Notes: a model not told the origin generated them from the letters alone. Positions 1 through 6,404 are shown, counted from the first letter of the stretch. The stretch: DNA of 6,496 nt from Clostridia bacterium (GCA_017437165.1 JAFSBS010000443.1:1-6496), one strand, 5' to 3'. Numbers and translations are program-made.

Positions 1-1373
1 GCATTTTCAACTGTTACTGTCGGTGGTAATAAACACAATAAACCATCAGAATTTTTATATACGCTCAATGAAGTCCAGTTACACGCTTTTACTGTATATT
101 TATATGTAACACCGCTTGTTACAGTACTGTCAATATATAAATTTACATTGCCTGTTTTTCCAAGATTTTTCCATGCTGACCACTTACCATTTACTGTTTC
201 AGCACGATAAATATAGTAGTTTGTTGCCCCCTGAACTTTATTCCAGGAAACTTTCACTCCGGTAGTAGCATTCGCAATTTTTACTGTTGGTGCTAAAAGT
301 CTTGTAAGCCCTTTAGTAGCAGTAAATGTACTTTTCACCTTACCATTTATTGCACGGACTGTGTATCTGTATTGCTCACCTGCTTTTACGCTTTTATCTA
401 CCCAATTGAATTTAGCGGCATTTGCTGTACCCATATTTTTCCAACCGGACCATTTGCCATTTTTATATTGTGAACGGTAAACTGTATAGCCCGTTGCACC
501 GTTTGACTTTGACCACGAAACCTTAATGCCATTGGTAGCATTTGCAATCGTTACTGTCGGTTCTGCGATATATAATAATGAATTTGACTCCTTATAAACA
601 CTTAAGGAATTCCCGTTTTTAGCACGAACAGTGTATTTGTAAGTTTTCCCGGAAACAACCGTTTTATCTGTGTATCCTGTTACTCCACCTACATTTGCAA
701 CAACTCTCCATGTTGACCACTTACCATTTAACATTTCGGCTCTGTAAACGCTGTAGCCTATTGCACCACTTACCTTTGACCAGTTGATATTAACACCATT
801 TGATGAATTTGCAACATTAACTACAGGTGCAGTAAGACGCACTATTTCATTTGTCGCTGCAAAACCACTTTTAACTTTATTGTTTATTGCTCTTACGGTA
901 TATTTATAAGTTCCGCCTGTAACCACACCGGTATCTATCCAGAATGATTTTGATGACTTTTGTGTACATAACTCTTTCCAACCGGTCCATTTACCATTAA
1001 CTGTTTGCGCACGGTAAATGGCGTAACCTGTAGCACCCTGAACTTTATTCCAGGAAACTTTCACACCATCAGTTGAGTTTAAAACTGTAGGTGTTGGTGA
1101 TGACACATAAGTAACACTTACACCGTTACTGTCAAATTTACCAAGTCCTAAAACATTTTCTGCTCTTACTGTATATTTGTAAAACGCACCACTCATTGCG
1201 TTTTTATCGAGATAATCTGTTGTTGTCACAGTACTCAATTGTGTCCAGTTTGACCATTTGTTATTAACAAATTGCGCACGATAAACTCTGTAACACTCTG
1301 TTTCACTCGTTGCATTCCACGAAATTCTTACACCACCAAAAGAGTTTACAGCACTCTTTAAAACAACCCTTTG
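1..1373 (-). repeat. Array of FN3-like repeats within the truncated secreted protein
   Basis: Five full repeats of 89-90 residues plus the first few residues of a sixth, in reading order: residues 386-475 (1373-1104), 476-565 (1103-834), 566-654 (833-567), 655-744 (566-297), 745-833 (296-30), then from 834 (29-1). Each from the second onward starts with a proline-containing linker, then V.VSW, GA.GY..YRAE, NGKWS.W, an aspartate turn (e.g. IDS, TDK) and YKYTVRA. This order of strands fits an FN3 fold. The first repeat is distinct (GLGKFDSNGVSVTYV) and matches the first repeat of the neighbouring paralog better than it matches its own companions. Confidence 0.88.
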
Positions 1374-2528
1374 CGGAACCGTTCTTGGTACAGAATTTAC
1401 CGTAACAGAATCAGAAGTATTGGTGTGATTATATTCTGTTATACTATTCACCTTTTTTAATTCTTTATAAGTCTTTTTAGGATTATAGACAAGAGCTAAT
1501 TTGCCATATTTCGTATGTTCAAGAATTTCATAAACCTCAATATCACTTTCAGGTTTTTCTGCAACGGAATAATCTATAAACACGCATCTTTTACTGCTTT
1601 CGTCAATACAGACATTCATATTCACGACAAAATCATCAACAACAAGTACATCTTCAGGGTATTTGTCTTCTGCTAATGATATGTAGCCATTTTCTTCAAG
1701 TAAAATATTTTTGTTATTCTCATTGCAAGGAAGAACAACATATTTTTTTAACTCATTGTCAAAAACAACTTCTGCCACATCGTAAGCATTTTTGTTTTCA
1801 TCTGAAAGTTCTGCAATAAAAATTTTATTTTCGTTACCGGCACCTGTTTTACCACAGAATATACCGGCACCCTTGTAACGCTCAACTAATTTCACTTTTT
1901 CCTGCTCGTAAATATTGCGTACAAATTTATAAGATGAAGTTTCACCTGAAGTTACATTACCATCTAAAATAATTATTTTTTCAGAATCCGCTTCGGCTAC
2001 CCCGTAAACACCTACAGAATTATCTTCACCTTTAAAAAGTTTTACACCTACTGTTTTTTCAACTTTAAAGAATGCTTTTCCCGTACCGCTACCATCTACA
2101 TAAACTGCATCTGTATAACTCTTATTTTCATTTACATAGAGCACACCTTTACCATTGATTGTAATTGAGTTACCCCAGGTAAGACCATCTGCAATAATAC
2201 ACCCTAATTCATTGTAACCGCCGAGTTTGATTTTAAAATCATCACCCATAGCTGTCACAACCATAATATCATTTGTACTGAAATTATTAAGAGCAAGTGT
2301 ATTATTTTTTGCATCGTAATTTATATTTTTCGAGTTCTCATATTTACCTGTTTTTGACGGATAAATATAGCTTATATCACCATAAACATCAACAAAACTG
2401 ATGATTGCCATACAGGAATCGTTTTCACCTTTGTTCTGATAAGGTCCGTTACCCGCCAATACACTCACAGGCATTACTATTGTAATAAAAAGAATTGCAG
2501 TTAAAATAATTGATATTGTTTTTTTCAT
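1..2528 (-). CDS. Secreted multi-FN3-repeat protein, paralog of the neighbouring gene (C-terminus beyond window)
   Basis: Reading the minus strand from the ATG at 2528-2526 gives an uninterrupted frame of 842 codons that leaves the window at base 1, so the C-terminus is not seen. The start is supported by a GGAGG ribosome binding site (2537-2541) eight bases upstream and by a promoter just before it. Residues 1-25 form a signal peptide (MKK, hydrophobic core, VLA before G26), so the product is exported. Residues 26-385 match the N-terminal region of the 853-aa neighbour but no family I can name firmly. This region contains NNTLALNNF at 75-83, MGDDFKIK at 94-101 and a CX7C pair at C307/C315. 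From about residue 386 there are five FN3-like repeats and the start of a sixth, each with YRxx..GKWxxW and a YKYTVRA-type strand. The role is unknown; adhesion or binding of extracellular polysaccharide is an inference. No catalytic domain is visible. Anchoring cannot be judged without the end. Confidence 0.93.
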   Translation of the reverse strand, partial: MKKTISIILTAILFITIVMPVSVLAGNGPYQNKGENDSCMAIISFVDVYGDISYIYPSKTGKYENSKNINYDAKNNTLALNNFSTNDIMVVTAMGDDFKIKLGGYNELGCIIADGLTWGNSITINGKGVLYVNENKSYTDAVYVDGSGTGKAFFKVEKTVGVKLFKGEDNSVGVYGVAEADSEKIIILDGNVTSGETSSYKFVRNIYEQEKVKLVERYKGAGIFCGKTGAGNENKIFIAELSDENKNAYDVAEVVFDNELKKYVVLPCNENNKNILLEENGYISLAEDKYPEDVLVVDDFVVNMNVCIDESSKRCVFIDYSVAEKPESDIEVYEILEHTKYGKLALVYNPKKTYKELKKVNSITEYNHTNTSDSVTVNSVPRTVPQRVVLKSAVNSFGGVRISWNATSETECYRVYRAQFVNNKWSNWTQLSTVTTTDYLDKNAMSGAFYKYTVRAENVLGLGKFDSNGVSVTYVSSPTPTVLNSTDGVKVSWNKVQGATGYAIYRAQTVNGKWTGWKELCTQKSSKSFWIDTGVVTGGTYKYTVRAINNKVKSGFAATNEIVRLTAPVVNVANSSNGVNINWSKVSGAIGYSVYRAEMLNGKWSTWRVVANVGGVTGYTDKTVVSGKTYKYTVRAKNGNSLSVYKESNSLLYIAEPTVTIANATNGIKVSWSKSNGATGYTVYRSQYKNGKWSGWKNMGTANAAKFNWVDKSVKAGEQYRYTVRAINGKVKSTFTATKGLTRLLAPTVKIANATTGVKVSWNKVQGATNYYIYRAETVNGKWSAWKNLGKTGNVNLYIDSTVTSGVTYKYTVKACNWTSLSVYKNSDGLLCLLPPTVTVEN

Positions 2529-2566
2529 ACAACACCCCTCCGAACAAGATTCGAATCAATGGTATT

Positions 2567-2595
2567 ATGATACACTATTTATATAAATTCGTCAA
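2567..2595 (-). promoter_or_regulatory. Sigma-A-type promoter of the truncated secreted protein gene
   Basis: On the minus strand TTGACG (2595-2590) and TATCAT (2572-2567) are separated by exactly 17 bases, close to the vegetative consensus. Transcription would start near 2560, giving a leader of about 30 bases with the GGAGG site. The -35 box lies only five bases beyond the T-tail of the upstream gene's terminator, so this paralog is probably transcribed on its own and not only by read-through. Not experimentally shown. Confidence 0.75.
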
Positions 2596-2600
2596 ATTAC

Positions 2601-2633
2601 AATAAAAACCACAGCGATTTCTCGCTGTGGTTT
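2601..2633 (-). terminator. Intrinsic terminator of the 853-aa secreted protein gene
   Basis: A perfect 12-bp inverted repeat (2606-2617 against 2622-2633) encloses a four-base loop. On the minus strand the stem is AAACCACAGCGA, the loop is GAAA (a GNRA tetraloop), and the stem is followed by TTTTTATT. It starts nine bases after the TAA stop at 2642-2644, the usual place for a Rho-independent terminator. In the plus direction the trailing sequence is less T-rich, so it would terminate less well that way. Confidence 0.92.
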
Positions 2634-2641
2634 CGTCTTAA

Positions 2642-5203
2642 TTACGCTACATCTTCTTGTGTCGCAGGAATTATTACATTTGCACTTGCAACGAAAGAAC
2701 TTAACGATTTACCATTTACTGCTCTTACTGTATAACGGTAAGTTACACCTTCTGTTACTTCGTTATCTACAAAAGATGTTGCGGTCTGCGAAGAAACTGT
2801 TGCCCATGATGTCCACTTACCATCTACTAATGCTGAACGATAAACTGTGTAGCTTTTTGCTCCTGAAATTTTATTCCAGCTTACTTTTACGCTATTTTCG
2901 TTAAGAGTTGCTTTAACTGCCGGTTGTGCAAGTCTTACAAGACCACTGGTTGCAGTAAATGTACTCTTAACTTTACCATTTACAGCACGAACTGTATATT
3001 TGTACTGTACACCAGCTTTTACAGATTTATCTGTCCATGAAGTTTTTGTTGCTGCTGCAGTACCCATTGTTTTCCAACTTGACCATTTACCATTTACATA
3101 TTCTGAACGATAAACTGTGTAGCCTTTTGAACCTGCAGATTTTGTCCAAGAAACTTTAATGCCATTAGATGCATTTGTAATTTTTGTGGTAGGCTGTGCT
3201 AAATAGAATAATTGTGAAGATGCTTTAAATGCACCTGTTGAACTGCCGTTTACTGCTTTTACTGTATATTTATAATAAACACCTGATTTTGCAGTTTTAT
3301 CTACTGTGCTTGTTACTGCACCAACTGTGCTTATTTTCTTCCAGCCTGACCATTTACCGCTTGCATATTCTGAACGATAAACAATATAATTCTTTGCACC
3401 TGAAATTTTGTTCCATGAAACTTTTACACCGGTAGAAGCATTTGCAATTTTTACGGTAGGTGTTGAAAGATAAACTAAACCGCTTGTTGCTTTAAAGCTA
3501 CTTACTGATTTACCACTTACTGTACGAACTGTATAACGGTACTGAACACCGCTTTTTACAGATTTATCAGTCCAAGAAGATTTATCTGCCTTTGCAGTAC
3601 CCATATTTTTCCAACCTGACCATTTACCGCCTGAATATTGTGAACGATAAACTGTGTAGCCGGTTGCACCTGAAATTTTGTTCCATGAAACTTTAATACC
3701 ATTAGAAGCATTTGCAATTTTTGCAGTAGGTGCTGCAATGTAAGTTGTGCTTACACCTGTTGAATCATAAGAACCAAGACCAATAATATTTTTTGCTCTT
3801 ACTGTGTAAGTATATTTTGTTCCTGTTTTTGCTGTTTTATCTAAATAACTTGTTGTTTTAGATGTACCAAGTGTTGACCAGCTCTTTGCACCCGCCACTT
3901 TTCTGTAAATTGTGTAACTGTCTGCACCTGAAACTGCATTCCAAGTAACATTTACACCACCAAAAGCAGAAGCTGCTTTTTTGAGTGTAACTTTGCCCGG
4001 TACTTTTGTAACTATTGTGTTTGTTGTAATAGTTGTGCTTTCGTTAGTATGGTCATAATATTTTTCTCTTGACGCAACTTTTAACTCTTTATAAGTACTT
4101 TTTGGGTTATTCATAAGTGCTAACTTACCATACTTTGAGTGTTCTACAATTTCGTAAACTTCTATATCTTCGCCTGCTTCTTCATCTGAATAATCAAAGA
4201 ATACGCAAACTTTGTCATTTTCATCAATACAAGTATCTAACTCAATCGGTTCAAAATCAATTTCAAGAATTGTTGCAGGAACTGTTGTGTCACCACTTAC
4301 TTTTGTAAAGCCGAATTCATCAAGATATATATCTTCAAGGTCTTCTTCAAAAATCGCAACATAATTCTTTAATTCTTCATCGTAAACTACTTCATACATA
4401 TAGTAAAGGTCTTCTTCGTAACTTTCTTCACCTATGTAAAGTTTACCTTTTAAACCTTCTTGTTCTGATGTGTAGAAATCACCGAAACCATAATATTCAT
4501 CTACCCAGAGAACCTCTGTCTGTACGTATTCAACGTAATCGTAACTTTCGCTCTTATTAGCTTCACTTGCTTTCACATCACCATTGAGCATAATTACTTT
4601 TGATGAATCTGCCTCTTTTGAACCTGAAACATAGATTGTCGGTTCTGCTTCGCCTAAATCAGTATCAATATTACCGATAAGTTTTACAGCAACGCTTTTT
4701 TCGGTTTTAAAGAAGCCATAACCTGTACCTGAAACATCCATTGAAACTGCTGCAGGATATGTCTTGTTATTATTTACTACAAGTACACCATTACCTGTAA
4801 CGGTAATTGAGCCGCCCCAACCTAAATCGAGAGAGCCAATGCAACCAATTTCATTGTAACCGCTTACTTTAATTTTAAAATCGTCACCCATAGCACTCAT
4901 CATAAGCATTTCATTACTCTTGTAGTTATTGAGTGTGAGTGTGTTGGTTTTCACATCGTAAGAAATACCTTTTTTGGCAACAGGCATTTCCGCTGACATA
5001 AATTCAGGGTATAAATAACCTATTTCGTATGTTTCGTAATCCATAACACTAATCATAGAAATTGTCTCAAGATTTTCCCAATCTTCTTCGGTCATATTAT
5101 CCCAATCGACAGGGTACGGACCATTCTTTGCAAATACGCTTAATGGCATAAGTAATGTTAATAACATTAAAGTTGCCAAAAGCACGGATAAAACTTTTTT
5201 CAT
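2642..5203 (-). CDS. Secreted protein with five FN3-like repeats (853 aa)
   Basis: Complete gene with ATG at 5203-5201 and a strong GGAGGA site (5211-5216) seven bases upstream. Residues 1-25 are a signal peptide (MKK, leucine-rich core, VFA before K26). Residues about 26-400 are of unrecognised family. They include a beta-rich segment, roughly 80-180, with TNTLTLNNY, MGDDFKIKVSGYNE and SITVTGNGVLVV, reminiscent of the stacked-strand or beta-helix carbohydrate-binding-like domains of clostridial secreted proteins; this is a resemblance, not an identification. Residues 221-300 are very acidic and tyrosine-rich. A conserved block, DIEVYEIVEHSKYGKLAL (about 346-363), precedes the repeats. Five FN3-like repeats occupy 402-846, and the protein ends PATQEDVA. 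There is no LPXTG motif, C-terminal membrane helix, dockerin or SLH domain, so it is probably released or held non-covalently. No catalytic motif was seen; a binding or adhesive role is inferred. Transcribed from its own promoter and ended by an intrinsic terminator. Confidence 0.96.
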   Translation of the reverse strand: MKKVLSVLLATLMLLTLLMPLSVFAKNGPYPVDWDNMTEEDWENLETISMISVMDYETYEIGYLYPEFMSAEMPVAKKGISYDVKTNTLTLNNYKSNEMLMMSAMGDDFKIKVSGYNEIGCIGSLDLGWGGSITVTGNGVLVVNNNKTYPAAVSMDVSGTGYGFFKTEKSVAVKLIGNIDTDLGEAEPTIYVSGSKEADSSKVIMLNGDVKASEANKSESYDYVEYVQTEVLWVDEYYGFGDFYTSEQEGLKGKLYIGEESYEEDLYYMYEVVYDEELKNYVAIFEEDLEDIYLDEFGFTKVSGDTTVPATILEIDFEPIELDTCIDENDKVCVFFDYSDEEAGEDIEVYEIVEHSKYGKLALMNNPKSTYKELKVASREKYYDHTNESTTITTNTIVTKVPGKVTLKKAASAFGGVNVTWNAVSGADSYTIYRKVAGAKSWSTLGTSKTTSYLDKTAKTGTKYTYTVRAKNIIGLGSYDSTGVSTTYIAAPTAKIANASNGIKVSWNKISGATGYTVYRSQYSGGKWSGWKNMGTAKADKSSWTDKSVKSGVQYRYTVRTVSGKSVSSFKATSGLVYLSTPTVKIANASTGVKVSWNKISGAKNYIVYRSEYASGKWSGWKKISTVGAVTSTVDKTAKSGVYYKYTVKAVNGSSTGAFKASSQLFYLAQPTTKITNASNGIKVSWTKSAGSKGYTVYRSEYVNGKWSSWKTMGTAAATKTSWTDKSVKAGVQYKYTVRAVNGKVKSTFTATSGLVRLAQPAVKATLNENSVKVSWNKISGAKSYTVYRSALVDGKWTSWATVSSQTATSFVDNEVTEGVTYRYTVRAVNGKSLSSFVASANVIIPATQEDVA
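2666..4000 (-). repeat. Five tandem FN3-like repeats within the 853-aa protein
   Basis: Repeat boundaries by residue and base: 402-489 (4000-3737), 490-579 (3736-3467), 580-668 (3466-3200), 669-758 (3199-2930), 759-846 (2929-2666). Core signatures are VSWNKISGA, YTVYRS, GKWSGW and YKYTVRAVNGK. Repeats 2 and 4 share an SWTDKSVK turn and end GLVYL or GLVRL. Repeats 3 and 5 lack the tryptophan before the turn aspartate. Repeat 1 lacks the GKWxxW element (it has AKSWSTL) and carries GLGSYDSTGVSTTYI, so it is the outlier. Confidence 0.9.
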
Positions 5204-5231
5204 TTTTTATTCCTCCAAAAAATAACATTTC

Positions 5232-5247
5232 ATCTACCGAAGCAGAC
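5232..5247 (-). other. Potential UUCG-tetraloop hairpin at the 5' end of the secreted-protein mRNA
   Basis: On the minus strand GTCTGC (5247-5242), TTCG (5241-5238) and GTAGAT (5237-5232) can fold as a six-pair stem with two G-U wobbles, closed by the very stable C(UUCG)G tetraloop. The predicted start site is about 5248, so the hairpin would begin at the second nucleotide of the transcript, well clear of the GGAGGA site. 5'-terminal hairpins of this kind are known to slow mRNA decay; that role here is inferred. Confidence 0.45.
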
Positions 5248-5254
5248 TATTTTA

Positions 5255-5283
5255 AATATACTACTCGCACCAAGTTTTGTCAA
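5255..5283 (-). promoter_or_regulatory. Strong sigma-A-type promoter of the 853-aa secreted protein gene
   Basis: Minus-strand TTGACA (5283-5278, perfect -35) and TATATT (5260-5255) are 17 bases apart. Transcription should start near 5248, giving a leader of about 45 bases. The stretch upstream of the -35 box (about 5284-5330) is rich in A and T runs and could act as an UP element. A short inverted repeat, TAAC-TTC-GTTA (5284-5294), abuts the -35 box; whether it binds a regulator is unknown. Confidence 0.85.
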
Positions 5284-5337
5284 TAACTTCGTTAGAAAGA
5301 TATTTTTAAAAACACCAAAAAAAATTAGTAAATAAAG

Positions 5338-5366
5338 TTTACATATCGAAAGTATTATGATAAAAT
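5338..5366 (+). promoter_or_regulatory. Promoter of the HAD hydrolase / alpha-mannosidase operon, with extended -10
   Basis: TTTACA (5338-5343) and TAAAAT (5361-5366) are separated by 17 bases. The -10 box is preceded by TGA (5358-5360), an extended -10 element. Transcription should start near 5373. It faces away from the promoter of the secreted-protein gene, with about 54 bases between the two -35 boxes, so both could respond to the same upstream-bound regulator. Confidence 0.78.
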
Positions 5367-5398
5367 AAATTTATCTATGTTGAAAGGATTTTTTAATT

Positions 5399-6394
5399 AT
5401 GTTACTCGACAAAAAACTTTATATTCCCGACCTTGGTGAAGTTGATGCAACAAGCGGTTTCCATCTTCTTCCTGCTACTGAAGACGGTAAATTCGTTGCA
5501 GGCAAAAACGGAGTAGAATTCGTTGTAGCAACAGGTGACCAAAAGGTTGAATTTGTAAGCTTTGGCACCCACACATTAGCGTGTGTAAAATCTGCCATTG
5601 CTTACCCTGTTTATTACCCTGTTTACCCTGTTAAAACTGAATATCCGTTAAATGCAGTTTTAATGGATTTAGACGGTACAACTGTAAGAAGTGAAGAGTT
5701 CTGGATCTGGATTATTGAAATGACTACTGCGAGTATGTTAGGTAATCCTAAATTCCAACTTGAAGACAGTGATATTCCGTTTGTTTCAGGACACAGTGTA
5801 TCTGAACACTTACAATATTGTATTGATAAATACTGCCCCGGTGAATCTTTGGAAAAAGCAAGAAACTACTATTTCGAACATACTCACAGAGAGATGGAAG
5901 AAATTATGCAAGGCAGAGGTAAAGACGGTGCTTTCACTCCAACTGAAGGCGTTAAAGATTTCTTACTTGAATTAAAAGATATGGGTATTAAAATCGGTCT
6001 TGTAACGTCTGGTCTTTATGAAAAAGCATGGCCTGAAATTCTTTCTGCTTTTAAAACCCTCGGTATGGGCGACCCTAAAGATTTTTATGATGCAATTATT
6101 TCTGCAGGTTTCCCATTGAGAAAAGGTTCAGTTGGTACATTAGGTGAATTGTCTCCAAAGCCACACCCTTGGCTCTACTCTGAAACATCTATCGTAGGTC
6201 TTGGTGAAGCATTCTCTGACAGAAGCAAAGTTATCGGTATTGAAGACAGCGGTGCAGGTGCTTGCTCTGTAAGACTTGCGGGCTACACCACAATTGGTAT
6301 TGCCGGTGGCAACATTGAATCAAGCGGTACTAAAGCAGTTTGTACTCACTTCTGTGATACATTCGCTGATATTATGAAAATTATTAAAGGATAA
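5399..6394 (+). CDS. HAD-superfamily hydrolase (subfamily I, beta-phosphoglucomutase/phosphatase-like) with N-terminal extension
   Basis: 331-aa protein; the ATG has an AAAGGA site (5383-5388) ten bases upstream. The HAD core starts near residue 83 and all four motifs are present: LMDLDGT with D90 and D92 (nucleophile and acid/base), LVTSG with T203 (motif II), K254 in SPKPHP (motif III), and IEDSGAG with E282-D283 (motif IV, metal). The roughly 105 residues between motifs I and II fit a helical C1 cap, as in beta-phosphoglucomutase and sugar-phosphate phosphatases. Substrate is not predictable; next to an alpha-mannosidase gene, a hexose phosphate is plausible. Such enzymes usually have about 220 residues. 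The extra length is an unrecognised, strand-rich N-terminal region (1-68), a YPVYYPVYPV linker (69-78), and a longer than usual segment between motifs II and III. No signal peptide, so cytoplasmic. It is first in an operon with the GH38 gene, ten bases downstream. Confidence 0.93.
   Translation: MLLDKKLYIPDLGEVDATSGFHLLPATEDGKFVAGKNGVEFVVATGDQKVEFVSFGTHTLACVKSAIAYPVYYPVYPVKTEYPLNAVLMDLDGTTVRSEEFWIWIIEMTTASMLGNPKFQLEDSDIPFVSGHSVSEHLQYCIDKYCPGESLEKARNYYFEHTHREMEEIMQGRGKDGAFTPTEGVKDFLLELKDMGIKIGLVTSGLYEKAWPEILSAFKTLGMGDPKDFYDAIISAGFPLRKGSVGTLGELSPKPHPWLYSETSIVGLGEAFSDRSKVIGIEDSGAGACSVRLAGYTTIGIAGGNIESSGTKAVCTHFCDTFADIMKIIKG
5603..5632 (+). repeat. In-frame 9-bp repeats encoding a Tyr-Pro-Val linker
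   Basis: Three exact copies of TACCCTGTT (5603-5611, 5615-5623, 5624-5632), with one extra TAT codon between the first and second, encode YPV-Y-YPV-YPV at residues 69-78 of the HAD protein. They sit at the junction between the N-terminal extension and the HAD core. Because the unit is nine bases, copy-number change would lengthen or shorten the linker without breaking the frame. Confidence 0.85.
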
Positions 6395-6404
6395 GGTGTG
6401 TATT

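Noticed and set aside
2659..2904. Plus-strand open frame of 81 codons, and similar ones at 3229-3435 and 4117-4308
   Set aside because: They lie antisense within the complete FN3 protein gene, are leucine/histidine-rich low-quality translations, and have no ribosome binding site; they are by-products of the repeats.
3556..3738. Minus-strand open frame of 60 codons in another frame
   Set aside because: It overlaps an FN3 repeat of the real gene in a shifted frame and has no start signal of its own.
1..5203. Possibility that the repeated DNA is a mobile element or CRISPR-like array
   Set aside because: All repetition is explained by in-frame FN3 domain copies of about 90 codons; there is no transposase, terminal inverted repeat or short direct repeat with spacers.
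5207..5233. Nine-codon upstream reading frame (MKCYFLEE, stop) in the leader of the 853-aa gene, overlapping its ribosome binding site
   Set aside because: There is no proper ribosome binding site before it, and the codons are just the leader and GGAGGA read in frame; chance is the simpler explanation.
2562..5362. The 11-base string GTATTATGATA occurs at 2562-2572 and 5352-5362, in two promoter regions
   Set aside because: It overlaps the -10 region of one promoter on the opposite strand and the spacer/-10 of the other, so the orientation relative to transcription differs; an AT-rich coincidence is likely.
5377..5439. Small plus-strand frame starting at an ATG upstream of the HAD start
   Set aside because: It is out of frame with the HAD gene, lacks a ribosome binding site, and its third and fourth codons are the ribosome binding site of the HAD gene.
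5760..5975. Plus-strand 71-codon frame inside the HAD gene
   Set aside because: It is a shifted-frame shadow of a well-supported enzyme.
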